A stretch of DNA of 33,892 nt from Candidatus Rifleibacteriota bacterium (lineage in GTDB: Bacteria > Muiribacteriota > Ozemobacteria > Ozemobacterales > Ozemobacteraceae), in NCBI GenBank assembly GCA_024710355.1, contig JANJUX010000039.1:1-33892 (forward strand), read 5' to 3'. A program made the translations under genes and the position numbers. The notes under the pieces were generated by a model that made no database searches, had not been told where the DNA came from, and saw only the letters and a program-made list of their open reading frames with translations. Each line of letters starts with the position of its first letter. Positions within the stretch are counted from its first letter, which is position 1. Below are positions 1-8,300 of the stretch, in pieces.

Positions 1-315
1 CGACAATAGAATTTCTATTGCATACAGGACCACATGAGTGGCTCTGTCATTCGATTCTGAGGCGATTAAGATTTGATTTTGAATGTTCTGGCCGCTTTCG
101 CGGTACCCTCGCTTGAGGGTTTGGCTAATTTACCAGATTTGCATCGCAAGGTCAACTAAAATGTACCGAAAAATTTATCTTTTTTGGCTTTTCAGGGGAT
201 TCTGCATCAGATGCATATTACAGATTTTCATCCACCTGATTTATTCATCAAACCACATCAAGGTACAGCAGTTTTGTGGTGACAATAACAAGTCGCGATT
301 TCTCAAGCTGACCCT
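1..315. other. Leading stretch with no convincing gene
   Basis: No reading frame here has coding character; the only one of any length (from 83, plus strand) is rich in Cys, Trp, Tyr and Ile and resembles no family I know. The stretch is AT-richer than the genes beside it. It contains a near-perfect palindrome at 4-20 (8-base arms CAATAGAA/TTCTATTG around one T) and two small adjacent hairpins at 92-103 and 105-120. These could be regulatory for a gene left of the window, but nothing shows that. Confidence 0.5.
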
Positions 316-350
316 AAAAACCAAAGCGGGTGAAGCATAACTTCACCCGC
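316..350 (-). terminator. Rho-independent terminator of the thioredoxin-like gene
   Basis: A perfect 10-bp stem (326-335 with 341-350, five-base loop) lies just past the stop codon of the minus-strand thioredoxin-like gene. On the minus strand it is followed by a T-rich tract (TTTGGTTTTT, 316-325). Confidence 0.8.
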
Positions 351-372
351 CCGGTTGAGAAAGCAAAAAAAA

Positions 373-942
373 TTACTTGAGAAGTTCCTGGACCTTGTCT
401 TCAAAAAGCTTGGCGTCGGCGGGGCGATAGCCAGCGTGAATAAAGGCGATTTTGCCGTCTTTATCGATGATTACAGAACTCGGAGTGTAAGAAAAGCCGT
501 ATTTTTCAGGAACAGAGAAGATCGGGTCGAGCAAAACCGGGTAATTGATATTGTTGTGAGCTGCCCATGAAACCAGCATCGGTTTGCCCAGAAGGTCAAC
601 GCCAACGGCAATTACATTAACCTTATCGCCATGCTTGGCTTTCAGTTCCTGGAGGGCTTTCGCTTCCTGGAGGCATGAATAGCAGGCGCTCTGAATGAAG
701 AAAAGCACGATCGGCTTGCCGAGATAATCTTTAAGGTGCTCCATCTTATCGGTAGAGAGGTTCGGCAGTGAAAAATCGGGGGCAACGTCGCCGATTTTCA
801 GCTCTACTTCTGATTCGAGAGTTTCATCGCCTTCACCAATGGTGACCATGCTGGTCGGCACCTTGGTATCAGCGGCATATCCGACAAAAGTAACCCCTGC
901 CATCAGAGCTGCAACGATCAACAACCTGAAAAGTTTCTGCAT
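373..942 (-). CDS. Exported TlpA/AhpC-like thioredoxin-fold protein
   Basis: A 189-residue periplasmic thiol-disulfide protein of the TlpA/ResA/AhpC-TSA superfamily. Residues 1-23 are a signal peptide (MQKLF followed by a hydrophobic stretch, cleavage near GYAA). The redoxin domain starts near residue 48 (GDVAPDFSLP). The active-site CxxC is Cys87-Tyr-Ser-Cys90, and the cis-proline segment is YTPSS. The frame runs upstream to 1008, but the signal peptide and an AAGGAG 12 bases upstream favour the start at 942; a TTG six bases after the AAGGAG would add two residues. The gene follows sfsA on the same strand and ends at a terminator. The family reduces cysteines or thiol cofactors in the periplasm, often for cytochrome c maturation; the partner here cannot be told. 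Family sure, role open. Confidence 0.85.
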   Translation of the reverse strand: MQKLFRLLIVAALMAGVTFVGYAADTKVPTSMVTIGEGDETLESEVELKIGDVAPDFSLPNLSTDKMEHLKDYLGKPIVLFFIQSACYSCLQEAKALQELKAKHGDKVNVIAVGVDLLGKPMLVSWAAHNNINYPVLLDPIFSVPEKYGFSYTPSSVIIDKDGKIAFIHAGYRPADAKLFEDKVQELLK

Positions 943-964
943 ATTCAACTTTATCTCCTTACGG

Positions 965-995
965 ATTCTAATTGTGCGAAGTTTAACACAATCAA
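965..995 (-). promoter_or_regulatory. Possible promoter and dyad upstream of the thioredoxin-like gene
   Basis: On the minus strand a TAGAAT (-10-like, 965-970) lies 23 bases before the start, with TTGATT (990-995) at a long 19-base spacing. An inverted repeat ATTGTG-N10-CACAAT (971-976, 987-992) sits between them, where an operator would be. The spacing is suboptimal, so this is tentative. Confidence 0.35.
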
Positions 996-1013
996 AACTG
1001 AATGGCAAATATC

Positions 1014-1814
1014 TCAGCCGGCGATTACCGGAAGGGTTCCGACTATTTTCATACCGATGGCAGAAACCTCGACCTTGATGGCCATTGCCTCGACCCCGGC
1101 GCTTATGGCCGCACGCAGAGCACCGCCATACGCCCGGTCGATTTCGTCGGCAGGCGAAACCCAGCTTGTATGACTTCGCCCGGCAAAAAACAGCATTATC
1201 GCGCGAAGACCGGCTTTGCGAAGTTCAATAAGGTGATGCAGATGTTTGCTGCCCCTTTCAGTCACCGCATCAGGAAAAATTACGCCATTGTCTCTGCGCA
1301 TCGTGGCATTCTTTATCTCTATCACTGCGATCGAAGGCGTGCCTGGCGATGGCCCGCCATTACATCTCAGCTTTTCAGCCCGTTCAGGCTTCAGCTGCAG
1401 CAGAGAAGCGTCGACAGAAGCAGACTGATTGAACAGGCAGAGATCGAAGCGGCTTTTTCCAGCTTTCACTTCGGTCTGCAGAAAATCGTAGCCCTGCAGC
1501 TCAGGAAACATGCCGGCGGCAAGAGCGCCAGCAACAGCACGGTTCGGGTTCATCGTATTGACGCCGACCCAGCCATCGGGCATTTCAACCGCCTGCAGCG
1601 TGTATAGCAGTTTGCGATTACCGTCGTCGGGATGCGCAGACAAGGTCACCTTTGCCCCCGGCCTCCAACAGGTGGTCATACTGCCGCTGTTCGGCACGTG
1701 GGCGACGACCAGGCGGCCATCATCAAGAGTGATGTCGGCAAGAAAGCGCTTATAGCGGTTCTGAATACGGCCGGAGATCGTTTTATCGCCAAAAGAAAAG
1801 AAAAATTCATTCAT
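1014..1814 (-). CDS. sfsA: SfsA-family putative nuclease/DNA-binding protein
   Basis: A 266-residue SfsA homologue (E. coli SfsA has 234). Visible family segments are RYKRFLADITLDDGR near residue 20, AHVPNSGSM, the EIKNAT segment and FPDAVTERGSKHLHHL; the acidic/lysine pattern of the last two fits a PD-(D/E)XK-like nuclease fold. SfsA was first described as a sugar fermentation stimulation protein in E. coli, and its exact role is still unclear. The open frame extends to 1997, but residues before 1814 are low-quality, Cys-rich sequence, and a promoter -10 box sits six bases before this ATG, so the start at 1814 is well supported. It is divergent from the isoaspartyl methyltransferase gene. 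Confidence 0.88.
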   Translation of the reverse strand: MNEFFFSFGDKTISGRIQNRYKRFLADITLDDGRLVVAHVPNSGSMTTCWRPGAKVTLSAHPDDGNRKLLYTLQAVEMPDGWVGVNTMNPNRAVAGALAAGMFPELQGYDFLQTEVKAGKSRFDLCLFNQSASVDASLLQLKPERAEKLRCNGGPSPGTPSIAVIEIKNATMRRDNGVIFPDAVTERGSKHLHHLIELRKAGLRAIMLFFAGRSHTSWVSPADEIDRAYGGALRAAISAGVEAMAIKVEVSAIGMKIVGTLPVIAG

Positions 1815-1820
1815 GAGGCC

Positions 1821-1850
1821 ATTATAGCAGCTACAGCCAGGGCAGGTGAA
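1821..1850 (-). promoter_or_regulatory. sfsA promoter, apparently leaderless
   Basis: Minus-strand TTCACC (1845-1850), 18-base spacer, TATAAT (1821-1826), then six bases to the sfsA ATG at 1814. A transcript starting seven bases past the -10 would begin at the A of the ATG. There is no Shine-Dalgarno sequence in the gap. Confidence 0.6.
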
Positions 1851-1907
1851 GAAATCTGCCGGTTCTGATAAAATAGAGCCAGAAAAAGAAAAGCAACGGA
1901 GGAAACC

Positions 1908-2639
1908 ATGAGAAAAACAGGTCCGGCTTTGATTATTTTCCTGCTCTGCCTGACAGCATTCTGGTTTTTTACCAGCCCGACAGTCTGCACGGGCCATGAA
2001 ACGACAATGGAGGTCAGCGACATGAAAGAAGCCCGCAGGTTAATGGTTGAACAGCTGATTGCCTATGGTATCACTGATCAAAAGGTTCTTGCAGCCATGG
2101 GCAAGGTGCCGAGGCATCGTTTTCTGCCGGCAGATTATATAACTTCGGCGGCCTATGGCGACCACCCGCTGCCGATCGGCCATGATCAGACCATTTCGCA
2201 GCCTTATATCGTTGCCTACATGACTGAACGCATGCATCTGGCCAAAGGCGAAAAGGTTCTGGAAATCGGCACCGGATCAGGGTATCAGGCAGCGGTTCTG
2301 GCCGAGCTCGGTGCCGACGTGTACAGCATGGAGATCGTGCCAGAGCTTGCTTCGCATGCCACCGATGTTCTCAAGACAATTGGCTACGCCTGCAATGTAA
2401 AATGCGGCGATGGCTATCAGGGCTGGCCCGAACACGCGCCTTTTTCTGTAATCATTGTCACCTGCGCACCCGGTGAACTACCAGAAAAACTGGTTGAACA
2501 GCTTGCCGAAGGTGGCCGCATGATTCTGCCGCTGGGCGGAGCTTTTTCGCAGAGACTGGTGATTCTGCGCAAAAAAGACGGAAAAATCGAACAGGAAGAG
2601 GATCTGCCGGTGAGATTTGTACCGATGATCAAAAAATGA
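1908..2639 (+). CDS. pcm: Protein-L-isoaspartate O-methyltransferase with optional signal peptide
   Basis: A SAM-dependent repair enzyme that methylates L-isoaspartyl residues in aged proteins. From 1908 it has 243 residues. Residues 1-29 are a hydrophobic export signal or membrane anchor (MRKTGPALIIFLLCL...). The catalytic domain begins near residue 39 and shows the PCMT hallmarks: VPRHRFLP, the PLPIGHDQTISQP substrate loop, the SAM-binding VLEIGTGSGYQAAVL, and the C-terminal GGRMILPLG. The start at 1908 has GGAGG five bases upstream. A second ATG at 2022 also has a perfect GGAGG (2009-2013) eight bases upstream and would give 205 residues, close to the 208 of cytosolic E. coli Pcm. Both forms may be made. 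The gene is divergent from sfsA; a promoter for the next gene follows it directly. Confidence 0.93.
   Translation: MRKTGPALIIFLLCLTAFWFFTSPTVCTGHETTMEVSDMKEARRLMVEQLIAYGITDQKVLAAMGKVPRHRFLPADYITSAAYGDHPLPIGHDQTISQPYIVAYMTERMHLAKGEKVLEIGTGSGYQAAVLAELGADVYSMEIVPELASHATDVLKTIGYACNVKCGDGYQGWPEHAPFSVIIVTCAPGELPEKLVEQLAEGGRMILPLGGAFSQRLVILRKKDGKIEQEEDLPVRFVPMIKK
2009..2024 (+). promoter_or_regulatory. Internal ribosome binding site and second start of pcm
   Basis: GGAGG at 2009-2013, eight bases before the in-frame ATG at 2022. Translation from here removes the hydrophobic N-terminus and leaves a cytosolic-length enzyme. Confidence 0.5.
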
Positions 2640-2641
2640 CC

Positions 2642-2670
2642 TTACTATTTGAGCTTTAATCGCTTATAAT
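2642..2670 (+). promoter_or_regulatory. Promoter of the proline-rich protein/phosphatase pair
   Basis: A consensus TATAAT at 2665-2670 with a poor -35 (TTACTA, 2642-2647) at 17-base spacing. The predicted leader to the ATG at 2713 is about 36 bases and contains AGGAG at 2701-2705. Confidence 0.5.
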
Positions 2671-2712
2671 TTAAAGATACAGTTCAATTCGCACTCTTTC
2701 AGGAGCATGCAG

Positions 2713-3546
2713 ATGCATGGGAAAATGAAGAAAACAAAAACCGGTGCCGCAGTGCTGGCCATGATCGTGGCAGCAGGCGCACTTCCGGTTTTTTCACAGG
2801 ATATGGGCTTGATTATTCCGATGCCGGGCAAAAAAGAAATCGAAAAAGCCTCGGCTGCGGTCAATATCAAGCCGGCGAATCCACAAAATCAGCAGAATTC
2901 AGGACAGATCGGCCAGGGAAAGAAGCCGCAACAGGGAAGCGAAGTTTTTATAAGTCTTCCGACCAAGATTAAACCGGTTAAGCCAGAACCAAAGCTGCAG
3001 ACTGCAACTGCCACAGTTGCAACCGAAGCGGCGAAACCGGCAGATAAACCACTTATTACCATTGAGCCACCAAAGCCTGACCCAACCGAGATTCCCACGG
3101 GCAACTTCCCAACTCCGCCAGACGAAGTGACCATTTCGTCGGGCGATCAGATCGATGACCTCTTGCCACCGCCACCGCCACCTGAAGTTCCGGTCAGCAG
3201 CGATTCTGGCGCTGGCGAAACACTGCCGGTGTTTCCCAAAGACACGAGCTCGGCGATCTTTATGGTCATGAAAACCTGGCAGGCTCAGGATTACGATGGC
3301 GCGACCCTGCTCAAGCACGCAGTTGAAACCTACGGCAAGGAAGCGGACGACGCTTTCCAGATTCAGGGCCTGACTGAAGGCGAAGAGGGTTTCAAGATCA
3401 ATGTCGAAGAAGAAGACATCACCCTCGACGAGCTTCTCGACATCATCGCGATGAAGTCTGGCCGCGACTGGGGCGTCGATATTCCCTCACGTATCATTTA
3501 TTTCTACCCCAAAGGGGTAAAAACCGACAATTACAATGTCTGGTAA
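2713..3546 (+). CDS. Exported proline-rich protein with STN-like C-terminus
   Basis: A 277-residue protein I do not recognise as a whole. Residues 1 to about 27 form a signal peptide ending near PVFSQ. Residues 30-180 are a disordered Pro/Lys/Ala/Gln-rich linker including a run of six prolines (PPPPPP). The C-terminal ~100 residues are folded-looking: a helical segment (about 185-215), then FKINVEEEDITLDELLDIIAM and VDIPSRIIYFYPKG. That resembles the short secretin/TonB N-terminal (STN) fold, but no secretin channel follows. AGGAG at 2701-2705 is one base from the ATG at 2707 and seven from the ATG at 2713, so 2713 is the better start. The phosphatase gene begins 13 bases after its stop and is probably co-transcribed. 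It may be a periplasmic adaptor or wall-spanning protein; that is inference. Confidence 0.75.
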   Translation: MHGKMKKTKTGAAVLAMIVAAGALPVFSQDMGLIIPMPGKKEIEKASAAVNIKPANPQNQQNSGQIGQGKKPQQGSEVFISLPTKIKPVKPEPKLQTATATVATEAAKPADKPLITIEPPKPDPTEIPTGNFPTPPDEVTISSGDQIDDLLPPPPPPEVPVSSDSGAGETLPVFPKDTSSAIFMVMKTWQAQDYDGATLLKHAVETYGKEADDAFQIQGLTEGEEGFKINVEEEDITLDELLDIIAMKSGRDWGVDIPSRIIYFYPKGVKTDNYNVW

Positions 3547-3559
3547 CAAGGAGACAGGA

Positions 3560-4594
3560 ATGCAGAGAATTCGTTTTATCGCCTTTTTGCTGTTTTTCGT
3601 CGTGGCCGCTTCGGTGTTGTCGGCCGCAGGCCGTGACTGGGAAAAATACCCCGCATATCTCGAAATCACCGGTGCTTCGCGGGTTTACGCGGTTGGCGAC
3701 GTGCATGGTGCTTTTGATCAGTTCGCAGCCGCTCTCGGCGCGCTGAAAGTTGCGACCAGAACTTCTAACGACTCTTTCAGATTCACCTGGCAGGGTGAAG
3801 ACGCGATTCTGATTCTCACCGGCGACCTGACCGACCGCGGTTTGCACAGCAAGCAGACCTACGATGCGGTCATGGACCTGCAGATGCAGGCTGAAAAGGC
3901 CGGCGGCAAAGTGATCGTAACCCTGGGCAACCATGAAGTGATGCTGCTCAACGGACAGGTCGAAGAATGGGCTAAAACTCTGACTTCGCACAAAAAGCAG
4001 CATTATCAGAACACCATCGACTCTTTCACCCGCGACGGTCTCGATTTTCATCAGGCCATTTCAGAAAACGGCGTCTATGGCCGCTGGATTCGCAACCGGC
4101 CGCTGTTTGCCGTTGTCAACGGGTTCATGTTCGTGCATGGCGGGCTTGCCAAAAAACCGGTCACCAGATCGACTCTGGCAGCTGATTATAAAGACGACAT
4201 CGACCGTGGCGATTTCAAAAAAGGCATTTTCATGAACCACGACAGCGTTCTCTGGAACCGCGACTGGTGGAAAGATGACCAACTGGTCGAACAGGGGCTC
4301 AAAGCTCTTGGCATTATGGGCGTAGTTTTCGGGCACACTACCGAAGCACTGGGCCAGAAGGGCAAAATTATCGCCAAAGACGACCGCCTTGTGGCCATCG
4401 ATATCGGCATGACCCCGTCATACGGCTACAGCAAGGGCGGCGGCCTGGCAATCACCACCGCAGCCGGCGATCAGCTGGTTTTCAGAGCCATTTATCCTGA
4501 TGCACCGGAAGAAATGCTGTTCAGCGTCAAAATGCCCGCCTCTGCCTACCCGCAGACCAGACGCAAAAAGGCTCGCGCTCTGACCGCAAACTGA
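3560..4594 (+). CDS. Exported PPP-type metallophosphatase (Shewanella-like phosphatase type)
   Basis: A 344-residue metallophosphoesterase with an N-terminal signal peptide (residues 1-23). The dinuclear metal motifs of PPP phosphatases are all visible: GDVHG (Asp47, His49), GDLTDRG (Asp89, Arg93), GNHE (Asn124, His125), then FVHGG and VFGHT for the later histidines. PPP enzymes dephosphorylate Ser/Thr or, in the Shewanella-like branch, Tyr; export argues for a periplasmic phosphoprotein or small phosphoester as substrate. An AAGGAG (3548-3553) six bases upstream fixes the start at 3560, although the frame is open from 3536. It follows the proline-rich exported protein by 13 bases and ends at a strong terminator. 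The C-terminal ~40 residues are basic (RRKKAR). Confidence 0.88.
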   Translation: MQRIRFIAFLLFFVVAASVLSAAGRDWEKYPAYLEITGASRVYAVGDVHGAFDQFAAALGALKVATRTSNDSFRFTWQGEDAILILTGDLTDRGLHSKQTYDAVMDLQMQAEKAGGKVIVTLGNHEVMLLNGQVEEWAKTLTSHKKQHYQNTIDSFTRDGLDFHQAISENGVYGRWIRNRPLFAVVNGFMFVHGGLAKKPVTRSTLAADYKDDIDRGDFKKGIFMNHDSVLWNRDWWKDDQLVEQGLKALGIMGVVFGHTTEALGQKGKIIAKDDRLVAIDIGMTPSYGYSKGGGLAITTAAGDQLVFRAIYPDAPEEMLFSVKMPASAYPQTRRKKARALTAN

Positions 4595-4606
4595 TTTTCA
4601 GCTATT

Positions 4607-4646
4607 AAAAAATGCTGTTTCACGGTTACGTGAAACAGCATTTTTT
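4607..4646. terminator. Bidirectional terminator between convergent genes
   Basis: A perfect 18-bp stem (4607-4624 with 4629-4646) and a GTTA loop, flanked by A6 on the left and T6 on the right, so it works for the phosphatase gene (plus) and the acetyltransferase gene (minus). Confidence 0.93.
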
Positions 4647-4675
4647 ATTCTTACCCAGTATGGCCGGAACAGTTT

Positions 4676-5353
4676 TCAGGCACCGAGAAAGCGGTTCTTG
4701 ATCCAGGTGTCAGCAAGCGAGTCGTAGTCGTCTTCGAGCAGCGAAAAAAGCTGAGAGTCTCGCCAGGCACCGTCTATGAAAAGACTCTGGCGAAGCGTGC
4801 CCTCTTTTATGAAGCCAAGTCGGCGGGCAATCGCCAGAGAAGGCTGATTTTCAGCCGAGATATTCAGCCAGACGCGGTGTAGACAGGCCTCTTCGAAGGC
4901 AAAAGAAACGAGAGTGGCCAGGGCTTCTTTTATGAGGCCTTTACCGTTATGCGCTTCGTCGAGCCAATAAGAGAGTCCGGCAGAGCGCTGAATGCCGTAA
5001 TCAACCGAATGCAAAGCAATGCGGCCGATCAGGGCGTTGTCGTCGAGGCTGAAAATGCCGAGATCGAGTCTTTCGCCACGACGGGCCATGCGGTGCTCTT
5101 CAGCAATCATCTTCTGAAACCTCTCGATGCGCAGCAGTTCTGGCTGAGGCTGCAACCAGGTATTGAGAAAAACCCGGTTCTTTCTATACAAACTCGTCAA
5201 CGCAGGGGCGTCGAGTTTGTGACAGCGCCGCAGGCAGATTCTTGCCGCGAAAAGCTGCCGGCCGGGCGGCATAATACCGGCAAAGACTTCGGCCGGCTTT
5301 GCCAGCATCTCGATCAGACCGGGAGTAAGCGTTTTTTTTGCCATTTCTGCCAT
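4676..5353 (-). CDS. GNAT acetyltransferase, RimJ/RimL type
   Basis: A 225-residue N-acetyltransferase. An N-terminal ~40-residue extension precedes the GNAT fold, which starts near FAARICLRRCHKLDAPAL. The family signature is clear: IGRIALHSVD, a SYWLDEAHNGKGLIKEAL acetyl-CoA loop, then LHRVWLNISAENQPSLAIARRLGF. RimJ/RimL-type members acetylate protein N-termini or small amines; the substrate here is unknown. The frame opens with a TTG at 5374 inside metH, but an ATG at 5353 with GAGG eight bases upstream is the better start; it leaves a 10-base gap after the metH stop. It is the last gene of the methionine unit, before the bidirectional terminator. No mechanistic link to methionine synthesis is visible. 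Confidence 0.85.
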   Translation of the reverse strand: MAEMAKKTLTPGLIEMLAKPAEVFAGIMPPGRQLFAARICLRRCHKLDAPALTSLYRKNRVFLNTWLQPQPELLRIERFQKMIAEEHRMARRGERLDLGIFSLDDNALIGRIALHSVDYGIQRSAGLSYWLDEAHNGKGLIKEALATLVSFAFEEACLHRVWLNISAENQPSLAIARRLGFIKEGTLRQSLFIDGAWRDSQLFSLLEDDYDSLADTWIKNRFLGA

Positions 5354-5363
5354 GTTCGAGGCC

Positions 5364-8300
5364 TCAGGGTACAAAATAGCGGGCGTGGCGGTTAAAGAGA
5401 ATAAAACCGGAAACAGAGAGTTCTGGCACCATCTGATTCAGTTCGGTCAGACTGATACCTATTCTCTGTGCCTTGAGAATATTCATTAACTCGCGCTGAG
5501 CGTTGAGATCGGGGCAGGCCGGGTAACCGAACGAGTAGCGGCAACCTGCCGGCTGCTCGCCAGTCAGCGGCAGCTGCGGAAACAGTTCGCGATGAATATG
5601 TCGATGTACATGCACGGCGGCACAGTCGGCCAGTTCGGCGCCCAGACCATGCAGCAGATGATAATCGAGATAGCGGTTCTGCGCATAAAGAGACTTTTCG
5701 GCCTGAATGATGCGATCACCGACGGTTACAGCCCAGAGAGCGATCAGGTCGTCTTCGCCTTCACTTATAAAGTCTGAGAGACAGAGAAATGGCGCCCGGC
5801 TCTGGCGCGGAAAGCTGAATTCGCCGATAGTTATGCCGGCTTCATCGATGATTTTTATGCGGTTGCCGCTGGCCCGGCAGCGGAAATAACCGTATACCGC
5901 CTTGTTATCGAGAACCGCATGCTGGCGGTCGAAATCGATGATCTGATTCAGCGCCGGGCGTGCCTTCGTTTCGATGAGGTTCTGATACTCGGTTTCGGTC
6001 ATGGAGCCTTTTTTAAAGCCCCAGCGGCCCTCGAAAAGCACCTTATGCGAAAGCAGGCTGAAAAGATCGGTTGAGGCGATGTCAAGCAGGTGACTGTCGT
6101 AAAAAGGCGCTCTGGGGATCTGATGATCAACCATGAACTGATGCCGGTTTGCTTTTCCGGCGCTCTCGACGTCGACCGAAGTATTCTGTCGCGCTTTTTT
6201 CATGGCAGAAGCAGGCACCTTCGCGCCGCTTTCACGCGAATATTCAGCGCCATCGAGCAGACTCTGCATGATTTTGATCGAGTCGACCGCATCGCGGGCA
6301 TAAAAGACCTTGCCTCTGTATATGGGCTTTAGATCGTTTTCGACGTATTCCGGCGTCAGAGCGGCCCCGCCGAGAATTACGGCGGGCAGAAAATCGCGTC
6401 GGTTAAGCTCTTCGAGGTTTTCTTTCATTATCTGGGTCGAGCGCACCAGCAGACCGCTCATGCCGATTACCCCGGCATTGTGCTCGCGGGCAGCTTTTAC
6501 CATTGCATCGATATCGACTTTTATTCCCAGGTCAACGACACTGAAGCCGTTGTTAGACAACATGATATTGACGAGGTTCTTGCCGATATCATGAACATCG
6601 CCGGCAACGGTGGCAAGGATCATTTTGCGGTCAGGGTCGGCCGGTTTCTTTTCCATGTGCGGTTCGAGGCAGGTTACTGTCTTTTTCACCACTTCGGCAG
6701 ACTGCAGAACAAAAGGCAGCTGCAGGCGGCCAGAACCGAAATATTCGCCGACCTTTTTCATGGCCGGCAGCAGAATTTCGTTGATGATCTGTTCGGGGCG
6801 CAGTGTCTGACGCAGCTCGTCGACAAGCGGTTCGAGGCTAGAAGAATCACCTTCGATGACTTTTTCGGCAAGCCTTTCGACCGGTGGCAGGGTGCTGAGG
6901 TCTTTTTTAAACAGGCTTTCACTGCGGTCGGCGAACGCCTGCATGTAAGCGGTCAGCTCACTGCCGTCGTTGCGGGGGTTGTAGATCAGATCGAGAGCCA
7001 GCTTTTTCTCGGTTTCTGGTATGGAAAACATCGGAATAATGCGGGCCGGGTTGACAATTGCGCAGGTCAAGCCGTTTTGAACGGCTTCAGCCAGAAAAAC
7101 ACTGTTGAGAATCTCGCGGGCCGACTGCTTGAGCCCGAACGAAACGTTGCTGACGCCGAGAATGGTATTCGCTTTAGGCATCTGGTCACGAATCATGCCA
7201 AGCGCCTTGAGAGTTTCGGCGGCCGAACTTCTCAGTTCGGCATCGCCACTGGCAACGGTAAAGGTCAGCGGGTCGAAGATCAGGTCTGAGTCACGAAAGT
7301 CAAATTCTCGGCTGAGAATGTCTCTGATTCTTTTGGCGACCGCCAGCTTCTTTTCGGCGGTTTTCGCCATGCCTTCCTCATCGATGGTCAGACAGATGAG
7401 GGCGGCGCCGAAGCGGCGAGCCATGTCGGCAATCGTGCGCAGACGGGCACTACCGTCTTCGAGATTGACTGAATTGATGACGCAGCGACCGCCATGGCTT
7501 TTGAGAGCGGCTTCGATAGCTGCCGGCGAGGTAGAATCTATAACGAGCGGCAGATTAACCTGAGTAGCAAACATCGGTACCAGGCGCTGCATGTCGGCGA
7601 CTTCGTCACGGCCAACAAAGGCAACACACAGGTCGACAAGATGCGCCCCACCCCGGGCCTGTTCGCGGCCCATTGCGGTCATGCCGGCAAAGTCTTCCGC
7701 TTCGAGCAGGTCACGGAACTGACGGGCACCGTTGGCATTGGTGCGCTCGCCGATCAGGGCCGGCGCCGGATTCTGGCGCAGAGAAACGCCGGAAAAAAGG
7801 CTGGCCGCCATCGCCTGTTTTTTAACCTGTCTTGGTGCAGGCTTGAGACTGCTCACCTGTTTGACAACTTCGGCAAGGTGCTCTGGTCTGGTGCCGCAGC
7901 AACCGCCAATTACATTCACCCCGTATTCAGCGACGAAACGTTTATGAAAAGAGGCGAACTCTTCGGGTGTCATGCGATAAAAGGGCTTGCCATCAACATT
8001 TTCGGGTAGACCGGCATTCGGCATGACACCGACGGCGCGGGGCCAGTATTCGGCGAGGTGTGCCACATGCCGCACCATTTCGAGGGGACCGGTGGCACAG
8101 TTGATACTGAGAACATCGATAAAGTCATAGGGTTCGAGCGCAGCGGTAATGGCGCTGATGTCACTGCCGACCAGCATGTTTCCTGATGGTTCGAGGGTAA
8201 CCGACACCACTACCGGGCAACGCGAGCCACGTGCCTTGAAAAGAGATTCGGCGGCATAGAGCGCGCACTTGATCTGCAGCAGATCCTGGCAGGTTTCGAT

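Noticed and set aside
83..340. 85-codon frame in the leading stretch
   Set aside because: No ribosome binding site, Trp/Cys/Tyr-rich product, and it runs through the terminator hairpin of the thioredoxin-like gene.
1815..1997. N-terminal extension of sfsA to 1997
   Set aside because: It crosses the sfsA promoter and overlaps the start of the divergent pcm gene; the sequence is unlike SfsA.
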